The notes under the pieces are model-generated. The model was not told the DNA's origin. It made no database searches and worked only from the letters and a program-made list of their open reading frames with translations. A stretch of DNA of 64,000 nt from Cellulomonas sp. JH27-2 (GTDB lineage: Bacteria; Actinomycetota; Actinomycetes; Actinomycetales; Cellulomonadaceae), in NCBI RefSeq assembly GCF_014837175.1, contig NZ_JACYFR010000001.1, positions 248,001-312,000 of the forward strand. The letters are read 5' to 3'. Shown in pieces: positions 48,533 to 57,362 of this stretch (its first letter is position 1; each line of letters begins with the position of its first letter). Position numbers and translations under genes: made by a program.

Positions 48533-48613
48533 GAGCCCGCCTCCGGCGCGCCGTCCCGCGGTGCCACGGGGGCGCGGGAAGATGGCGCGAGTCGTGAGCG
48601 TCCGGACGGAGTC

Positions 48614-49795
48614 GTGGTGGAGTTCGAGAAGCTGTTCCCCGTGGTGCTGGTCTCTGCGCTGGCGCTGCTGGTCGTCGCGGCCATGCCGGCGCGGTTCCGG
48701 CTGCCGCAGGTCGTCGTGCTGCTGGCCGGCGGTGTGATCATCGGCCCCGAGGTGCTGCACCTGTCCTCCCCCGCCGACGTCGGCCTGCTGTCCGACCTGG
48801 GCATGGGGTTCCTGTTCCTGTTGGCCGGCTACGAGCTCGACCCCGGGATCGCACGGCAACCTGCCGGGCGGCTGGGCATGCGGGCGTGGCTCTCGTCCTT
48901 CGTGCTCGCCGGTGTGCTCATGCTGGCCCTGAACATCGACCACGACGTCCCCGCGGCCATGGCCATCACCATCGCCCTGTCGACGACCGCGCTCGGCGTG
49001 CTCATCCCGATCCTCAAGGACGAGCACCTCGCCGAGCTCCCGATCGGGAAGTACGTGATGGCCGGCGGTGCCATCGGCGAGCTCGGACCTATCGTCGCGA
49101 TGGCGCTGTTCCTGGGAGCGCGCGGGACGATCGCCGCCCTCGTCTCCCTCGTCCTGCTCGCGGCCGCCGTCATCGCGCTCTCGATCGCCCCCAAGCGTCT
49201 CTCGATGGACCGCACCCGACGTGTGCTCGCCACCATGAGCGACGGAAACACTCAGGGCCCCATGCGGTTCACGCTCGTGCTGCTGGTCGCGCTGCTGGCC
49301 AACGCGACGTTCATGGGGTTCGACGCCGTCCTCGGGGCGTTCCTGGCGGGCATGGTGCTGCGCGCGTGGTCGCCGGTCGAGAACGAGGCGTTCGAGAAGA
49401 AGCTCGACACCGTGGGCTGGGGTGTCTTCATCCCCATCTTCTTCGTGTCGTCCGGGATGGGCCTGCAGATCAGCGCGGTGGCAGAAAGGCCATGGCTGCC
49501 GTTCGCGTTCACGGGCGTGCTGCTGGCCGTCCGGGGCGGCCCGGCCCTGCTCTGGTACCGCAAGGTGCTGGGCAAGCGCGACCGCCTCCGCCTGAGCTTC
49601 TACACCGCGACGACCCTCCCCCTGCTCGTCGCCCTGACCGAGCTGGCCGTGACGGACGGGACCCTCGACGAGGGGACCGCCGCCTGCCTGGTCTTCGCCG
49701 GCGCGCTGACCGTCCTCTTCTTCCCGCTGATCGCGCGCATGATCGGCACGCCCGACAGGACCGAGTACCCATCGACGGTCTCCACCACTGTCTAG
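48614..49795 (+). CDS. Cation:proton antiporter (CPA2/Kef type)
   Basis: A 393-residue membrane protein with about 11-12 helices, for example LFPVVLVSALALLVVAAMPA and FVLAGVLMLALNIDH. The GYELDPG loop and the GAFLAGMVLRAWSP motif (helix 9, like the Kef/NapA core) are present. No cytoplasmic TrkA-type domain is attached, so it is the transporter part only. GTG 48614 or GTG 48617 begins the protein. It is followed 33 bp later by three small envelope genes and may be co-transcribed. Confidence 0.87.
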   Translation: MVEFEKLFPVVLVSALALLVVAAMPARFRLPQVVVLLAGGVIIGPEVLHLSSPADVGLLSDLGMGFLFLLAGYELDPGIARQPAGRLGMRAWLSSFVLAGVLMLALNIDHDVPAAMAITIALSTTALGVLIPILKDEHLAELPIGKYVMAGGAIGELGPIVAMALFLGARGTIAALVSLVLLAAAVIALSIAPKRLSMDRTRRVLATMSDGNTQGPMRFTLVLLVALLANATFMGFDAVLGAFLAGMVLRAWSPVENEAFEKKLDTVGWGVFIPIFFVSSGMGLQISAVAERPWLPFAFTGVLLAVRGGPALLWYRKVLGKRDRLRLSFYTATTLPLLVALTELAVTDGTLDEGTAACLVFAGALTVLFFPLIARMIGTPDRTEYPSTVSTTV

Positions 49796-49828
49796 GCTGG
49801 TCGCACCGCGAACGAACAGGAGACCCCC

Positions 49829-50257
49829 GTGACCAGCCCGAACGGCCCCGAGCCGCGCAGCTTCTTCGACCGTCTCACCGAGCCGCTGGCCGAGCGAGCA
49901 CGCGAACGCCTCAACCAGGCGGAGGACAAGGTGCGGGCGGCCGTCCAGGCCGAGATCGACGCCGTCGGCGCCAGCGTGCGGGCCAAGGCCGTGCAGGTCA
50001 GGCCGTCCGCGATCGCCTTCGGCAGCGCGGCGCTCGTCACGTTCTTCGGCCTCGCCCTGCTGGTCACCGCCGCCGTGCTCGGCCTGGTCGAGGCGGACCT
50101 GCAGCCGTGGTTCGCCGCCCTGCTCGTGGGCGTCGCGCTCATCCTGATCGGCGGCGGCGTCGCGGCGTGGGGCAAGAGCCACCTGCCCAAGCCCGTCGCC
50201 CGCACGACAGAGCCCGTGCACCCCGCCGGCGACCAGGTCCACCCGTGGGACAACTGA
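49829..50257 (+). CDS. Small two-helix envelope protein (holin-superfamily-like)
   Basis: A 142-residue protein. An amphipathic, charged N-terminal helix (AERARERLNQAEDKVRAAVQ) precedes two hydrophobic helices (AIAFGSAALVTFFGLALLVTA and WFAALLVGVALILIGGGVAAW). The hydrophilic tail ends with HPAGDQVHPWDN. Topology and size match the following holin-family gene, but I do not recognise the family with certainty. GTG 49829 after AGGAG. Not a phage lysis gene. Confidence 0.65.
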   Translation: MTSPNGPEPRSFFDRLTEPLAERARERLNQAEDKVRAAVQAEIDAVGASVRAKAVQVRPSAIAFGSAALVTFFGLALLVTAAVLGLVEADLQPWFAALLVGVALILIGGGVAAWGKSHLPKPVARTTEPVHPAGDQVHPWDN

Positions 50258-50343
50258 CGGGTCCAGCGACCGCCTGACGTGCGGCTGCACTGCTCGACGG
50301 CAAGACTGGGCCCCAGGACGGACGCCGACGGGAGGGCCAGACG

Positions 50344-50733
50344 ATGAAGACCACGGACGACCGCAGCATCGGTGAGCTGATCGGGGACCTGAGCGACCAG
50401 CTCTCGCGCCTGATCCGCACCGAGATCGCGCTGGCGAAGGCCGAGGTCACCGGCCGCCTGAGCAAGATCGGCGCCGGTGCCGGGCTGCTCATCGGGGCCG
50501 GCGTGCTGGCGCTCTACCTGCTCGCCGCGATCATCGCGACGGCGATCATCGCGCTGTCCGTGCCGTTCGAGCCGTGGCTCGCGGCCACGATCGTCACGGT
50601 GTTCCTCCTGCTCGTCGTCGCCGTGCTGGCGTGGCTCGGCGTCCGGCGGCTCAAGCAGGGTGCGCCGCCCAAGCCGGTCAAGGCGATCGAGAACGTCCAG
50701 CAGGACCTCAACGCCGTGAAGGAAGCGATCTGA
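50344..50733 (+). CDS. Phage-holin-superfamily III (PF07332-like) protein
   Basis: A 129-residue protein: a cytoplasmic helix with LIRTEIALAKAEVTGRL, then two hydrophobic helices (AGLLIGAGVLALYLLAAIIATAI and WLAATIVTVFLLLVVAVLAWLG). This is the common actinobacterial Phage_holin_3_6 family, which has no lysis partner here and is thought to be a chromosomal stress or envelope protein. Its stop overlaps the ATG of the DUF3618 gene. Confidence 0.87.
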   Translation: MKTTDDRSIGELIGDLSDQLSRLIRTEIALAKAEVTGRLSKIGAGAGLLIGAGVLALYLLAAIIATAIIALSVPFEPWLAATIVTVFLLLVVAVLAWLGVRRLKQGAPPKPVKAIENVQQDLNAVKEAI

Positions 50734-51077
50734 TGACCGACGAGAAGGACACGTCCGACAAGAAGGCGCCGATCCCGTTCACGACGCCCGAGATGGTCGA
50801 GCTGGAGGCGCAGGCCGCGCTGACCCGGCTCGAGCTCGCGAGCACGGTCGACGCTCTGGCTCAGCGCCTGGACCCGCGTGCCGGCCTGCACCAGGCGACG
50901 GACCAGGCCAAGGCGCAGGCCGACAAGGCTCGTGACGCGGCGCAGCAGCTGTGGCACGACGCGACGAGCGCGGACGCCGACCCGGAGGCCAGCACCCGCG
51001 CGCGCGTCGTCCTGGCGAGCGCGGCGGCTGTCGCCGTGCTCGCGGTGGCAGCCGCGGCGCTCAAGCGCCGCGGCTGA
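50733..51077 (+). CDS. DUF3618 protein
   Basis: A 114-residue protein with the DUF3618 pattern: an N-terminal charged helix in which AALTRLELASTVDALAQRLDP is the family signature, a coiled stretch (QATDQAKAQADKARDAAQQ) and a C-terminal anchor helix (VVLASAAAVAVLAVAAAAL) with a basic end (KRRG). It pairs with the preceding holin-family gene, ATG within its stop codon. It ends convergently 3 bp from bldC. Confidence 0.87.
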   Translation: MTDEKDTSDKKAPIPFTTPEMVELEAQAALTRLELASTVDALAQRLDPRAGLHQATDQAKAQADKARDAAQQLWHDATSADADPEASTRARVVLASAAAVAVLAVAAAALKRRG

Positions 51078-51080
51078 GGC

Positions 51081-51287
51081 TCAGCTCCGGCTGTCCCGCT
51101 GGTTGGGGACGCCCAGGAGCTCGAGGACCTCGGACTCGCGGTAGCGGCGGTGGCCGCCGAGCGTGCGGATCGAGGAGAGCTTGCCGGCCTTGGCCCAGCG
51201 GGTCACGGTCTTGGGGTCGACGCGGAAGAGCGTGGCCACCTCGGACGGCGTGAGCAGGACCTCGGACGATGCGGGCTGCGTAGTCAT
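51081..51287 (-). CDS. bldC: BldC developmental regulator (MerR-like DNA-binding)
   Basis: A 68-residue protein consisting of one MerR-type winged helix: LLTPSEVATLFRVDPKTVTR, then WAKAGKLSSIRTLGGHRRYRESEV. This is the highly conserved BldC of actinobacteria, which in Streptomyces holds back development by cooperative head-to-tail DNA binding. Cellulomonas does not sporulate, so its targets here are unknown. ATG 51287 with AGGAGG. It neighbours DUF3073 and purM, as I recall in Streptomyces. Confidence 0.93.
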   Translation of the reverse strand: MTTQPASSEVLLTPSEVATLFRVDPKTVTRWAKAGKLSSIRTLGGHRRYRESEVLELLGVPNQRDSRS

Positions 51288-51792
51288 TGCTGCCTCCTGG
51301 CGAGCGTGCGGCCGAAGGACGAGCCTCCGACCAGGACGTGAGCGATCAGACCGACCAGAAGTGCGTCGATCCACTACCACAAACGAGCGGGACATACGAC
51401 GCGTTCCCGGCAACGGAACGATCACAAAATGGTACACACCACCCGTCCGAGCGAACGACCCGCGAGCATGTGTGACCGCTCACGTCGGACGTTCTCACCC
51501 TAACCCGGACATATCACCCCGGCACCTTCACGACGCGCCGTTGACGGACGAGCACGTCAGCAGGCTCTCAGGAACCGGCGGGCCGACACCATCGGCACCT
51601 CCGGGCATGTCGGGCACCCGCAGAGATGCGAGACTGGTGCCGTTCACGACGTGACACGCGTCGCTCGTCCGCAAGTGGCCGGAATAGCGAATGACCATGT
51701 ACCGTTGCGGCACGAAGAGACGATTCAGCACCCCGGGGCCGCACGTGTCAGCACGGAGCCGCCCCGCTTCCACGTAAGAGGGGGTCGATGCC
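51288..51792. other. Long divergent control region between bldC and the DUF3073 gene
   Basis: Five hundred bases with no convincing gene and a locally lower GC content than the coding regions. It holds a dyad (CGTTCC-N7-GGAACG, 51402-51420) and, near the DUF3073 gene, a SigR-like promoter, listed separately. I found no riboswitch or small-RNA structure by eye. Confidence 0.6.
51683..51708 (+). promoter_or_regulatory. SigR/SigH-like promoter of the DUF3073 gene
   Basis: GGAAT (51683-51687), an 18-base spacer and GTT (51706-51708) exactly match the spacing of the thiol-oxidative-stress sigma factor promoter (GGAAT-N18-GTT). It lies about 80 bp upstream of the ATG at 51793. Confidence 0.5.
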
Positions 51793-51999
51793 ATGGGGCG
51801 CGGCCGTCAGAAGGCTAAGCAGACGAAGGTTGCCCGGGAGCTGAAGTACTTCAGCCCGGAGACCAACTACCGAGCTCTCGAGCAGGAGCTCACGTCGCAC
51901 AGCCACAATGACCTAGGCGACCGTCGGGGCGGTGCCGCAGTGGACACTGCGGACGACGACGAGGACGACTACGGACGCTGGTCCGACGACGACCGCTGA
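51793..51999 (+). CDS. DUF3073 protein
   Basis: A 68-residue protein: MGRGRQKAKQTKVARELKYF, then SPETNYRALEQELT and an acidic end (DDDEDDYGRWSDDD). The basic, highly conserved head is the actinobacterial DUF3073 signature. The family is small, cytoplasmic and uncharacterised. Convergent with purM. Confidence 0.92.
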   Translation: MGRGRQKAKQTKVARELKYFSPETNYRALEQELTSHSHNDLGDRRGGAAVDTADDDEDDYGRWSDDDR

Positions 52000-52031
52000 T
52001 CCCAGCGGCGTCGGTCGCTGATCGCGCGCGT

Positions 52032-52069
52032 CCGCCCTGCCCCAGCCACGACGGCTCGAGACAGGGCGG
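52032..52069. terminator. Hairpin between the DUF3073 gene and purM
   Basis: Perfect 8-base arms (CCGCCCTG at 52032-52039; CAGGGCGG at 52062-52069) with a 22-base loop between two convergent genes. Weaker than the other hairpins listed. Confidence 0.45.
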
Positions 52070-52077
52070 GCGGCCGA

Positions 52078-53208
52078 TCAGACTCGGTACGACCCCGTGA
52101 GCTGGACGGCGCCGCCGTGCACACCTTTGGTGCCCGCGACGAAGCCGGGGGCACCGACGGCGTCCGTGGCCGGGTCGATGTCACGGACCGTGCCGAGCTC
52201 CCAGGCTGGGAGGCCGAGCTCTGCGGCGTGCGCCAGCACCCCGGCGAGCGCATCGGGCGCGACGATCGCGACCATGCCCACGCCCAGGTTGAGCGTGCCC
52301 TCGAGGTCGGTCCACGGGACCTGACCGAGCGACTGCACGAGCGAGAACACGGGCGGCAGCTGCCAGCCGCCGCGGTCGATGTCGGCGACCAGGCCGACGG
52401 GCAGCACGCGCGCGACGTTGGACGCGAGCCCGCCGCCGGTGACGTGGCTGAAGGCGTGCAGGCCTTCCACGCCGGCCCGACGAGCGAGCGCGAGGCAGTC
52501 CGAGGCATACACGCGCGTGGGCTCCAGCAGCTCCTCGCCCAGCGTGCGGCCCAGCTCGTCGACGTGCCGGTCCAGGGCCCAGCCCGACTGGCGCACGACC
52601 GCACGCACCAGCGAGTAGCCGTTGGAGTGCAGGCCGCTGGAGCCGAGCGCCACGAGCACGTCGCCCGCGCGCACGCGCTCGGGGCCCAGCAGCTCGTCCG
52701 CCTCGACGACACCCGTCGCGGCACCGGCCACGTCGTACTCGTCGGGGGCCAGCAGACCCGGGTGCTCCGCCGTCTCGCCGCCCACGAGCGCGGTCCCCGC
52801 CACGGAGCAGGCCGCGGCGATGCCGCGCACCACGTCGGCGATGCGCTCCGGCACCACCCGGCCCGTGGCGATGTAGTCCGTCATGAACAGCGGCTGCGCA
52901 CCCACCACCACGATGTCGTCGACGACCATGCCCACCAGGTCGAACCCGATGGTGTCGTGGACGTCGAGCTGCTGGGCGATCGCGACCTTGGTGCCCACGC
53001 CGTCCGTGGACGTGGCCAGCAGCGGACGGCGGAACCGCGTGAGCGCGCTCGCGTCGAACAGGCCGGCGAACCCGCCGACCCCGCCCAGCACCTGCGGTCC
53101 GTGCGTCGCCTGGACCGCGGCCTTCATGAGCTCGACGGCCTTGTCCCCAGCCTCCGTGTCGACGCCGGCACCGGCGTACGTGACGGGGCTGTTGGCGCCG
53201 CCGCTCAC
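52078..53208 (-). CDS. purM: Phosphoribosylformylglycinamidine cyclo-ligase
   Basis: 376 residues. PurM closes the imidazole ring of AIR from FGAM with ATP in purine synthesis. Family motifs present: YAGAGVDTEAGDKAVELMK, STDGVGTKVAIAQQ, DLVGMVVDDIVVVGAQPLFM, GGETAEHPG and SHVTGGGLASNVARVLP. The length is slightly above the usual 345 residues. The start is GTG 53208, overlapping the purF stop (GTGA), so the two proteins are translationally coupled. Confidence 0.97.
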   Translation of the reverse strand: MSGGANSPVTYAGAGVDTEAGDKAVELMKAAVQATHGPQVLGGVGGFAGLFDASALTRFRRPLLATSTDGVGTKVAIAQQLDVHDTIGFDLVGMVVDDIVVVGAQPLFMTDYIATGRVVPERIADVVRGIAAACSVAGTALVGGETAEHPGLLAPDEYDVAGAATGVVEADELLGPERVRAGDVLVALGSSGLHSNGYSLVRAVVRQSGWALDRHVDELGRTLGEELLEPTRVYASDCLALARRAGVEGLHAFSHVTGGGLASNVARVLPVGLVADIDRGGWQLPPVFSLVQSLGQVPWTDLEGTLNLGVGMVAIVAPDALAGVLAHAAELGLPAWELGTVRDIDPATDAVGAPGFVAGTKGVHGGAVQLTGSYRV

Positions 53209-54758
53209 GGCTGCTCGAGCGCGGTCGCGCCACCGGTTCCGGGCAGGATCGACATCAGACCGTCCTCAGGTGCCCCCAGGGGGAGCTCGTTCTGCTCGAG
53301 CAGGTTCTTGCCCAGCCGGTCGGCGGGCGGCAGCTCGATGGGGTAGACGCCGGAGAAGCAGGCGGTGCACAGCTGCGAGCGAGGCTGCTCGGTGGCCGCG
53401 ACCATCCCCTCCTCCGAGATGTAGCCGAGCGAGTCGGCGCCCAGCGAGGACCCGATCTCGTCGATGGCGAGGCCGTTGGCGATGAGCTCGGCGCGGCTGG
53501 CGAAGTCGATGCCGTAGAAGCACGGCCACTTCACGGGCGGCGACGAGATGCGCACGTGCACCTCCGCCGCACCGGCCTCGCGCAGCATCCGGACCAGCGC
53601 GCGCTGGGTGTTGCCGCGCACGATCGAGTCGTCGACGACCACCAGGCGCTTGCCGCGGATCACGTCACGCAGCGGGTTGAGCTTGAGCCGGATGCCCAGC
53701 TGGCGCAGCGTCTGCGAAGGCTGGATGAACGTGCGACCCACGTACGCGTTCTTCGTCAGGCCCTGCCCGAACGGGATGCCCGACTGCTGCGCGTACCCGA
53801 CCGCGGCAGGCGTGCCGGACTCCGGCACCGGGATCACGAGGTCCGCCTCGACCGGGTGCTCGACGGCCAGGCGCCGGCCCATCTCCACCCGCGAGGCGTG
53901 CACGGAACGGCCCGCGATCGTCGTGTCGGGCCGCGCCAGGTAGACGTACTCGAAGACGCACCCGGCGCGCGGCTCGCTCTTGGGCGCGAAGCGGGTGGAG
54001 CGCAGGCCGTCGGCGTCGATCGCGATGAACTCACCCGGCTCGACCTCACGGACGAACGACGCGCCGACGATGTCGAGCGCGGGCATCTCGCTCGCCACGA
54101 CCCACCCGCGCTCCAGGCGCCCGAGCACCAACGGGCGCACGCCCTGCGGGTCGCGCGCGGCGTACAGGGTGTGCTCGTCCATGAACACGAGGCAGAAGGC
54201 CCCGCGCAGGCGCGGAAGCACCTCGAGCGCGGTGGCCTCGAGCGTGTGGTCGGGATCGCCGGCCAGGAGCGCCGTGATGAGCGCGGTGTCGGTGGTGTTC
54301 CCGCGCGCGAGCTCGCCCCGACGCTGGCTGCCGTAGCGCTCCGCCACCAGGTCGACGAGCTCGGCGGAGTTGGTCAGGTTGCCGTTGTGCCCCAGGGCCA
54401 CCGTCCCGGCCGCGGTCGCGCCGAGCGTCGGCTGCGCGTTCTCCCAGGTGGATCCGCCCGTGGTCGAGTACCGGGTGTGCCCGATGGCGATATGTCCCTG
54501 CAGGGCGTTGAGCGCGGTCTCGTCGAACACCTGCGAGACCAGGCCCATGTCCTTGTAGACCAGGAGCTGGTTGCCGTTGCTGGTCGCGATGCCGGCGGAC
54601 TCCTGCCCCCGGTGCTGCAGCGCGTACAGGCCGAAGTAGGTCAGCTTGGCGACCTCTTCGCCAGGCGCCCACAGACCGAAGACACCACAGGCGTCCTGGG
54701 GGCCTTTTTCGTTGGGGAGGAGATCGTGGTTCAGACGTCCGTCTGCGCGAGGGGCCAC
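53205..54758 (-). CDS. purF: Amidophosphoribosyltransferase
   Basis: 517 residues. PurF makes phosphoribosylamine from PRPP and glutamine, the first purine step. The propeptide-like N-terminus leads to Cys24 (DACGVFG), the glutaminase nucleophile after processing. The segments LYALQHRGQESAGIA and GHTRYSTTG and the PRPP loop VVVDDSIVRGNT are conserved. A Cys-rich site (CVFEYVYLARPD, CFYGID and CTACFSGVYP) fits the 4Fe-4S form found in Gram-positive bacteria. The GTG start at 54758 directly follows AGGGGA, with no normal ribosome-site spacing, so a leaderless or slightly later start is possible. Confidence 0.97.
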   Translation of the reverse strand: MAPRADGRLNHDLLPNEKGPQDACGVFGLWAPGEEVAKLTYFGLYALQHRGQESAGIATSNGNQLLVYKDMGLVSQVFDETALNALQGHIAIGHTRYSTTGGSTWENAQPTLGATAAGTVALGHNGNLTNSAELVDLVAERYGSQRRGELARGNTTDTALITALLAGDPDHTLEATALEVLPRLRGAFCLVFMDEHTLYAARDPQGVRPLVLGRLERGWVVASEMPALDIVGASFVREVEPGEFIAIDADGLRSTRFAPKSEPRAGCVFEYVYLARPDTTIAGRSVHASRVEMGRRLAVEHPVEADLVIPVPESGTPAAVGYAQQSGIPFGQGLTKNAYVGRTFIQPSQTLRQLGIRLKLNPLRDVIRGKRLVVVDDSIVRGNTQRALVRMLREAGAAEVHVRISSPPVKWPCFYGIDFASRAELIANGLAIDEIGSSLGADSLGYISEEGMVAATEQPRSQLCTACFSGVYPIELPPADRLGKNLLEQNELPLGAPEDGLMSILPGTGGATALEQP

Positions 54759-54800
54759 TCCCCTATGGTCGCACAGGTCTCCGCGCGGCCGACGACCGGT

Positions 54801-55217
54801 TCAGCGGTCCAGACGAGGAGGCCGCGAGCGCCGGTCCGCCCTCACGGCCAGGGCGCCGCCGACGAACGTGCCGACCACCCCGCCCGTCACGATCCCGAGG
54901 AGGCGCACCGAGCCCTCGCCGTCCAGGAAGCCGATGAGGCCCGCTCCCCCGCCGACCTCGTCCGGGCCGGGCTGCACGATCGCGACGAACAGCAGCCCCA
55001 GCACCATCCCGACCAGCGCGCCCACGATCATGAACGCGCTGAACTTCGGCGCGCGGCGCACCGTGGCCGGCGTCGCCGTCCGCTCGAGCTCGTCCTCCGA
55101 CGGGATGCGCGCCTCGTCGGTCGCCGCTACCTCGTCGGGCACGGCCCGCTCCTCGGGCGCCGTCGCGTCGGCGGGCTCGGTGGGGTCGACGGGCGTCTCG
55201 TCGGGCTGGCTGGGCAC
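54801..55217 (-). CDS. Small membrane protein between purF and the sterol carrier gene
   Basis: A 138-residue protein: an acidic Pro/Glu-rich N-terminal tail (about 1-50), then two hydrophobic helices (FSAFMIVGALVGMVLGLLFVAIV and VRLLGIVTGGVVGTFVGGALAV) separated by an acidic loop, and a basic end (RADRRSRPPRLDR). I recall a gene of this type beside purF in many actinobacteria; function is unknown. GTG 55217. Confidence 0.75.
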   Translation of the reverse strand: MPSQPDETPVDPTEPADATAPEERAVPDEVAATDEARIPSEDELERTATPATVRRAPKFSAFMIVGALVGMVLGLLFVAIVQPGPDEVGGGAGLIGFLDGEGSVRLLGIVTGGVVGTFVGGALAVRADRRSRPPRLDR

Positions 55218-55242
55218 GTGCAGATCGTAGGTCAGAACGACG

Positions 55243-55617
55243 TCAGGACCGGACGCGCGTGGCCTGCAGCGGGAGCAGGTGGGCCAGGTCCGCGCGCTCG
55301 CCGGACGCGTGGACGCGCCCGGCGTCGAGCGCGTCCGCCCAGGTCAGGGCGCCCGTGGCGAGCTCGAGCCAGGTCTGCGGGTCGGTCTCGACGACGTTCG
55401 GCGGCGTGCCTCGGGTGTGACGAGGTCCCTGCACCGCCTGGACCGCGCCGTCCGGCGGCACGCGCACCTCGACCGAGTTGCCGGGCGCGACGTCCGCGAG
55501 CTCCTCGAGCGTGAACCGCACGGCGGTCCGCCGCGCGCGCGCGTCCGCGGGATCGGTCCGCCAGAGCGTCAGCGCCGCCCGGCCGTCGACGGGTTCGGTG
55601 CGACGACGAGGGGGCAT
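55243..55617 (-). CDS. Sterol-carrier-family (SCP2-like) protein
   Basis: 124 residues. [21 protein letters not shown], then [19 protein letters not shown], are the SCP2-like pattern (a helix-strand lipid-binding unit) of small actinobacterial sterol carrier family proteins. In Streptomyces it lies between purL and purF. ATG 55617 is chosen because GGAG precedes it by nine bases; GTG 55632 is less likely. Confidence 0.85.
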   Translation of the reverse strand: MPPRRRTEPVDGRAALTLWRTDPADARARRTAVRFTLEELADVAPGNSVEVRVPPDGAVQAVQGPRHTRGTPPNVVETDPQTWLELATGALTWADALDAGRVHASGERADLAHLLPLQATRVRS

Positions 55618-55663
55618 GGTCCGATTCTCCACCCGTGGCGTACCGCTCGGCGGACGACGTGAC

Positions 55664-55703
55664 GACGCCGGCCCCGGTGCTCGAGGGCACCGGGGCCGGC
55701 GTC
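55664..55703 (-). terminator. Hairpin terminator after cenA
   Basis: Perfect 16-base arms (GACGCCGGCCCCGGTG at 55664-55679; complement 55688-55703) with an 8-base loop, 27 bp past the cenA stop. It also separates cenA from the sterol-carrier gene. Confidence 0.75.
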
Positions 55704-55729
55704 ACGTCAGCGGACCGTCGCGGTCCCGA

Positions 55730-57133
55730 TCACCAGTGGGCGTTGCGGGCCAGCTCCAGGGCGATGTCCTGGAACCACGCCCCGGCGGCCGGGCCGCCGT
55801 TGCAGGTGCCGTCGGACTCACCGGGCAGCTTCACCCAGAGCAGGGCGTCCAGCCCGGAGCCGTCGTTGACCGTCGTCGGCTTGTCACCGAGCGCGCGGCC
55901 GCGGGGGTTGCACCACTCGCCGTTGGAGCCGTTGCCGTTGCGCGACGTGTCGATGACGAACTTCTTGCCGCCGAGCTGCTGCGAGATCTGCTGGCCGTAG
56001 GCCTTCGACGCGGCCGTCGTCTGGTAGTTCGACGTGTTGAGCGCGAACCCGACGGCGTACTCGAAGCCCACCTGGTTGAGGCGGCTGACGGCCGTGCTCA
56101 CGGGGAGCCACGACGAGTGGCCGGCGTCGATGTAGACGCGGGCACCCTTGAGCGTCAGCGACTTCGCGGCGTACTTGAGGTAGCCGACGCGGTCACCCTG
56201 GCCGGCACAGTCGCCGAGCTGGGCGAGGGCGTCGGGCTCGAGCACCACGTACGGGTTGCCCTGGATCCCGGAGGCCACCGTGTCGATCCACGACGCGTAC
56301 TCGCTGGTGCTGACACCGCCCGAGGAGTAGTTGCCGCAGTCACGGCCCGGGATGGCGTAGACGACGAGCATGGGGGTCTTGCCCGCCGCCACGGCCCGGC
56401 CCGTGTAGTCCGCGACCTCGGCCTTGGCGTGCAACGGGTCGGCCCAGTTGCCCACCCAGTACGCCTGCGGGGTCAGCGCGATCTTGGCCAGCAGGTCCTT
56501 GTTGGTGCCCGTCGCCTGCTGCCATGCCTTGTAGCCCTGCGTGGTCGGGTCGACGTAGAGGCCGCTCGTCGTCGGCGGGGTGGTGGGTGTGGGCGTGGGC
56601 GTCGGGGTCACGGTGGGGGTGGGGGTCGGCGTGGGCGTGGGGGTGGGAGTCGGGGTGGCAGTCGGGGTGGGGGACGCGGTCGGCGTCGGGGTGGTCGTCG
56701 GCGTCGGTGTCGTCGTCGGGACGCTGCCCGTGCACGTGGTGCCGTTCATGGTGAACGACGTGGGCACGGGGTTGGACGCCGTCCACGAGCCGTTGAAGCC
56801 GAAGCTCGTCGTGCCGCCCGTCGCCAGGGCGCCGTTGTAGCTCATGCTGGCGACCGAGACGGCCGAGCCGGACACGGTGGGGGTGCCGTTCCAGAGCTGC
56901 TGGATCTTCTGCCCTGCGCCGAAGGTCCAACCGACGTTCCAGGACGTGACGGGGCTGCCCAGGTTGGTGAGGGTCACGTTGGCCCCGAAGCCGCCACCCC
57001 ACTGGTTGGTGATCTGGTAGTCGACCTTGCAGGCGGTCGCCGCCTGGGCCGACGTCGCGGTGAGGGCCGTCAGGCCCGATACGGCGAGGGCCGCGGCCGA
57101 CAGCAGCGCCGCGGCGCTTCTACGTGTGTGCAT
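55730..57133 (-). CDS. cenA: Secreted GH6 endoglucanase A (CBM2-linker-GH6)
   Basis: 467 residues. A signal peptide ends near TSAQAA (residue 32). CBM2 (about 33-139) has NQWGGGFGANVTLTNLG and FGFNGSWTASNPVP. A long Pro-Thr linker (about 140-195) is followed by GH6 (about 196-467). The catalytic segments include YAIPGRDCG (acid Asp) and VVLEPDALAQLGDC. Identity of C. fimi CenA/Cel6A in order, linker type and motifs is strong from memory. It cleaves beta-1,4-glucan with inversion. A palindrome with core AAACGTTT lies about 200 bp upstream, and the gene interrupts the pur cluster. Confidence 0.96.
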   Translation of the reverse strand: MHTRRSAAALLSAAALAVSGLTALTATSAQAATACKVDYQITNQWGGGFGANVTLTNLGSPVTSWNVGWTFGAGQKIQQLWNGTPTVSGSAVSVASMSYNGALATGGTTSFGFNGSWTASNPVPTSFTMNGTTCTGSVPTTTPTPTTTPTPTASPTPTATPTPTPTPTPTPTPTVTPTPTPTPTTPPTTSGLYVDPTTQGYKAWQQATGTNKDLLAKIALTPQAYWVGNWADPLHAKAEVADYTGRAVAAGKTPMLVVYAIPGRDCGNYSSGGVSTSEYASWIDTVASGIQGNPYVVLEPDALAQLGDCAGQGDRVGYLKYAAKSLTLKGARVYIDAGHSSWLPVSTAVSRLNQVGFEYAVGFALNTSNYQTTAASKAYGQQISQQLGGKKFVIDTSRNGNGSNGEWCNPRGRALGDKPTTVNDGSGLDALLWVKLPGESDGTCNGGPAAGAWFQDIALELARNAHW

Positions 57134-57329
57134 ACGGATGGATCTCCTTGGTCACGACCGACCGGGGTCGTCCGGGGCGGGGCGCCTGGTGGCGTACCGC
57201 CTGCTGGCGGCCCGGCGTCGCCACGCCGACGAGGACGGGTCCGCGCTGACACGGCCTCGCCGGCGAGCGAGCCGGGCGCTTCCGAGGAAACCCCGACGAC
57301 ACCCGTCCTGGCGAGGGATGGCGCGACAC

Positions 57330-57341
57330 CTAAACGTTTAG
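57330..57341. promoter_or_regulatory. LacI-type operator, core AAACGTTT, upstream of cenA
   Basis: CTAAACGTTTAG is a perfect 12-bp palindrome with the same AAACGTTT core as the xylanase operator. It lies 197 bp upstream of the cenA ATG, in the 488-bp space shared with the divergent LAxTG gene. Confidence 0.55.
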
Positions 57342-57362
57342 AGGTGGTGAACGTGCACGTCG

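Noticed and set aside
45830..50290. A minus-strand open frame of 1486 codons across the tRNAs, phytochrome and antiporter
   Set aside because: Same composition artefact. The tRNAs and the well-defined phytochrome domains on the plus strand show it is not coding.
49829..51077. Holin-type genes suggesting a prophage
   Set aside because: No lysin, capsid, integrase or other phage gene is nearby; these families are ordinary chromosomal genes in actinobacteria.
54759..54800. Purine riboswitch upstream of purF
   Set aside because: The space to the next gene is only 42 bp and no conserved purine-aptamer pattern is visible.
56540..56745. Dense short tandem DNA repeats, possible CRISPR or minisatellite
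   Set aside because: They are codons of the Pro-Thr linker of cenA; there are no spacers of constant length. The same holds for the linkers near 2420-2530 and 58075-58330.
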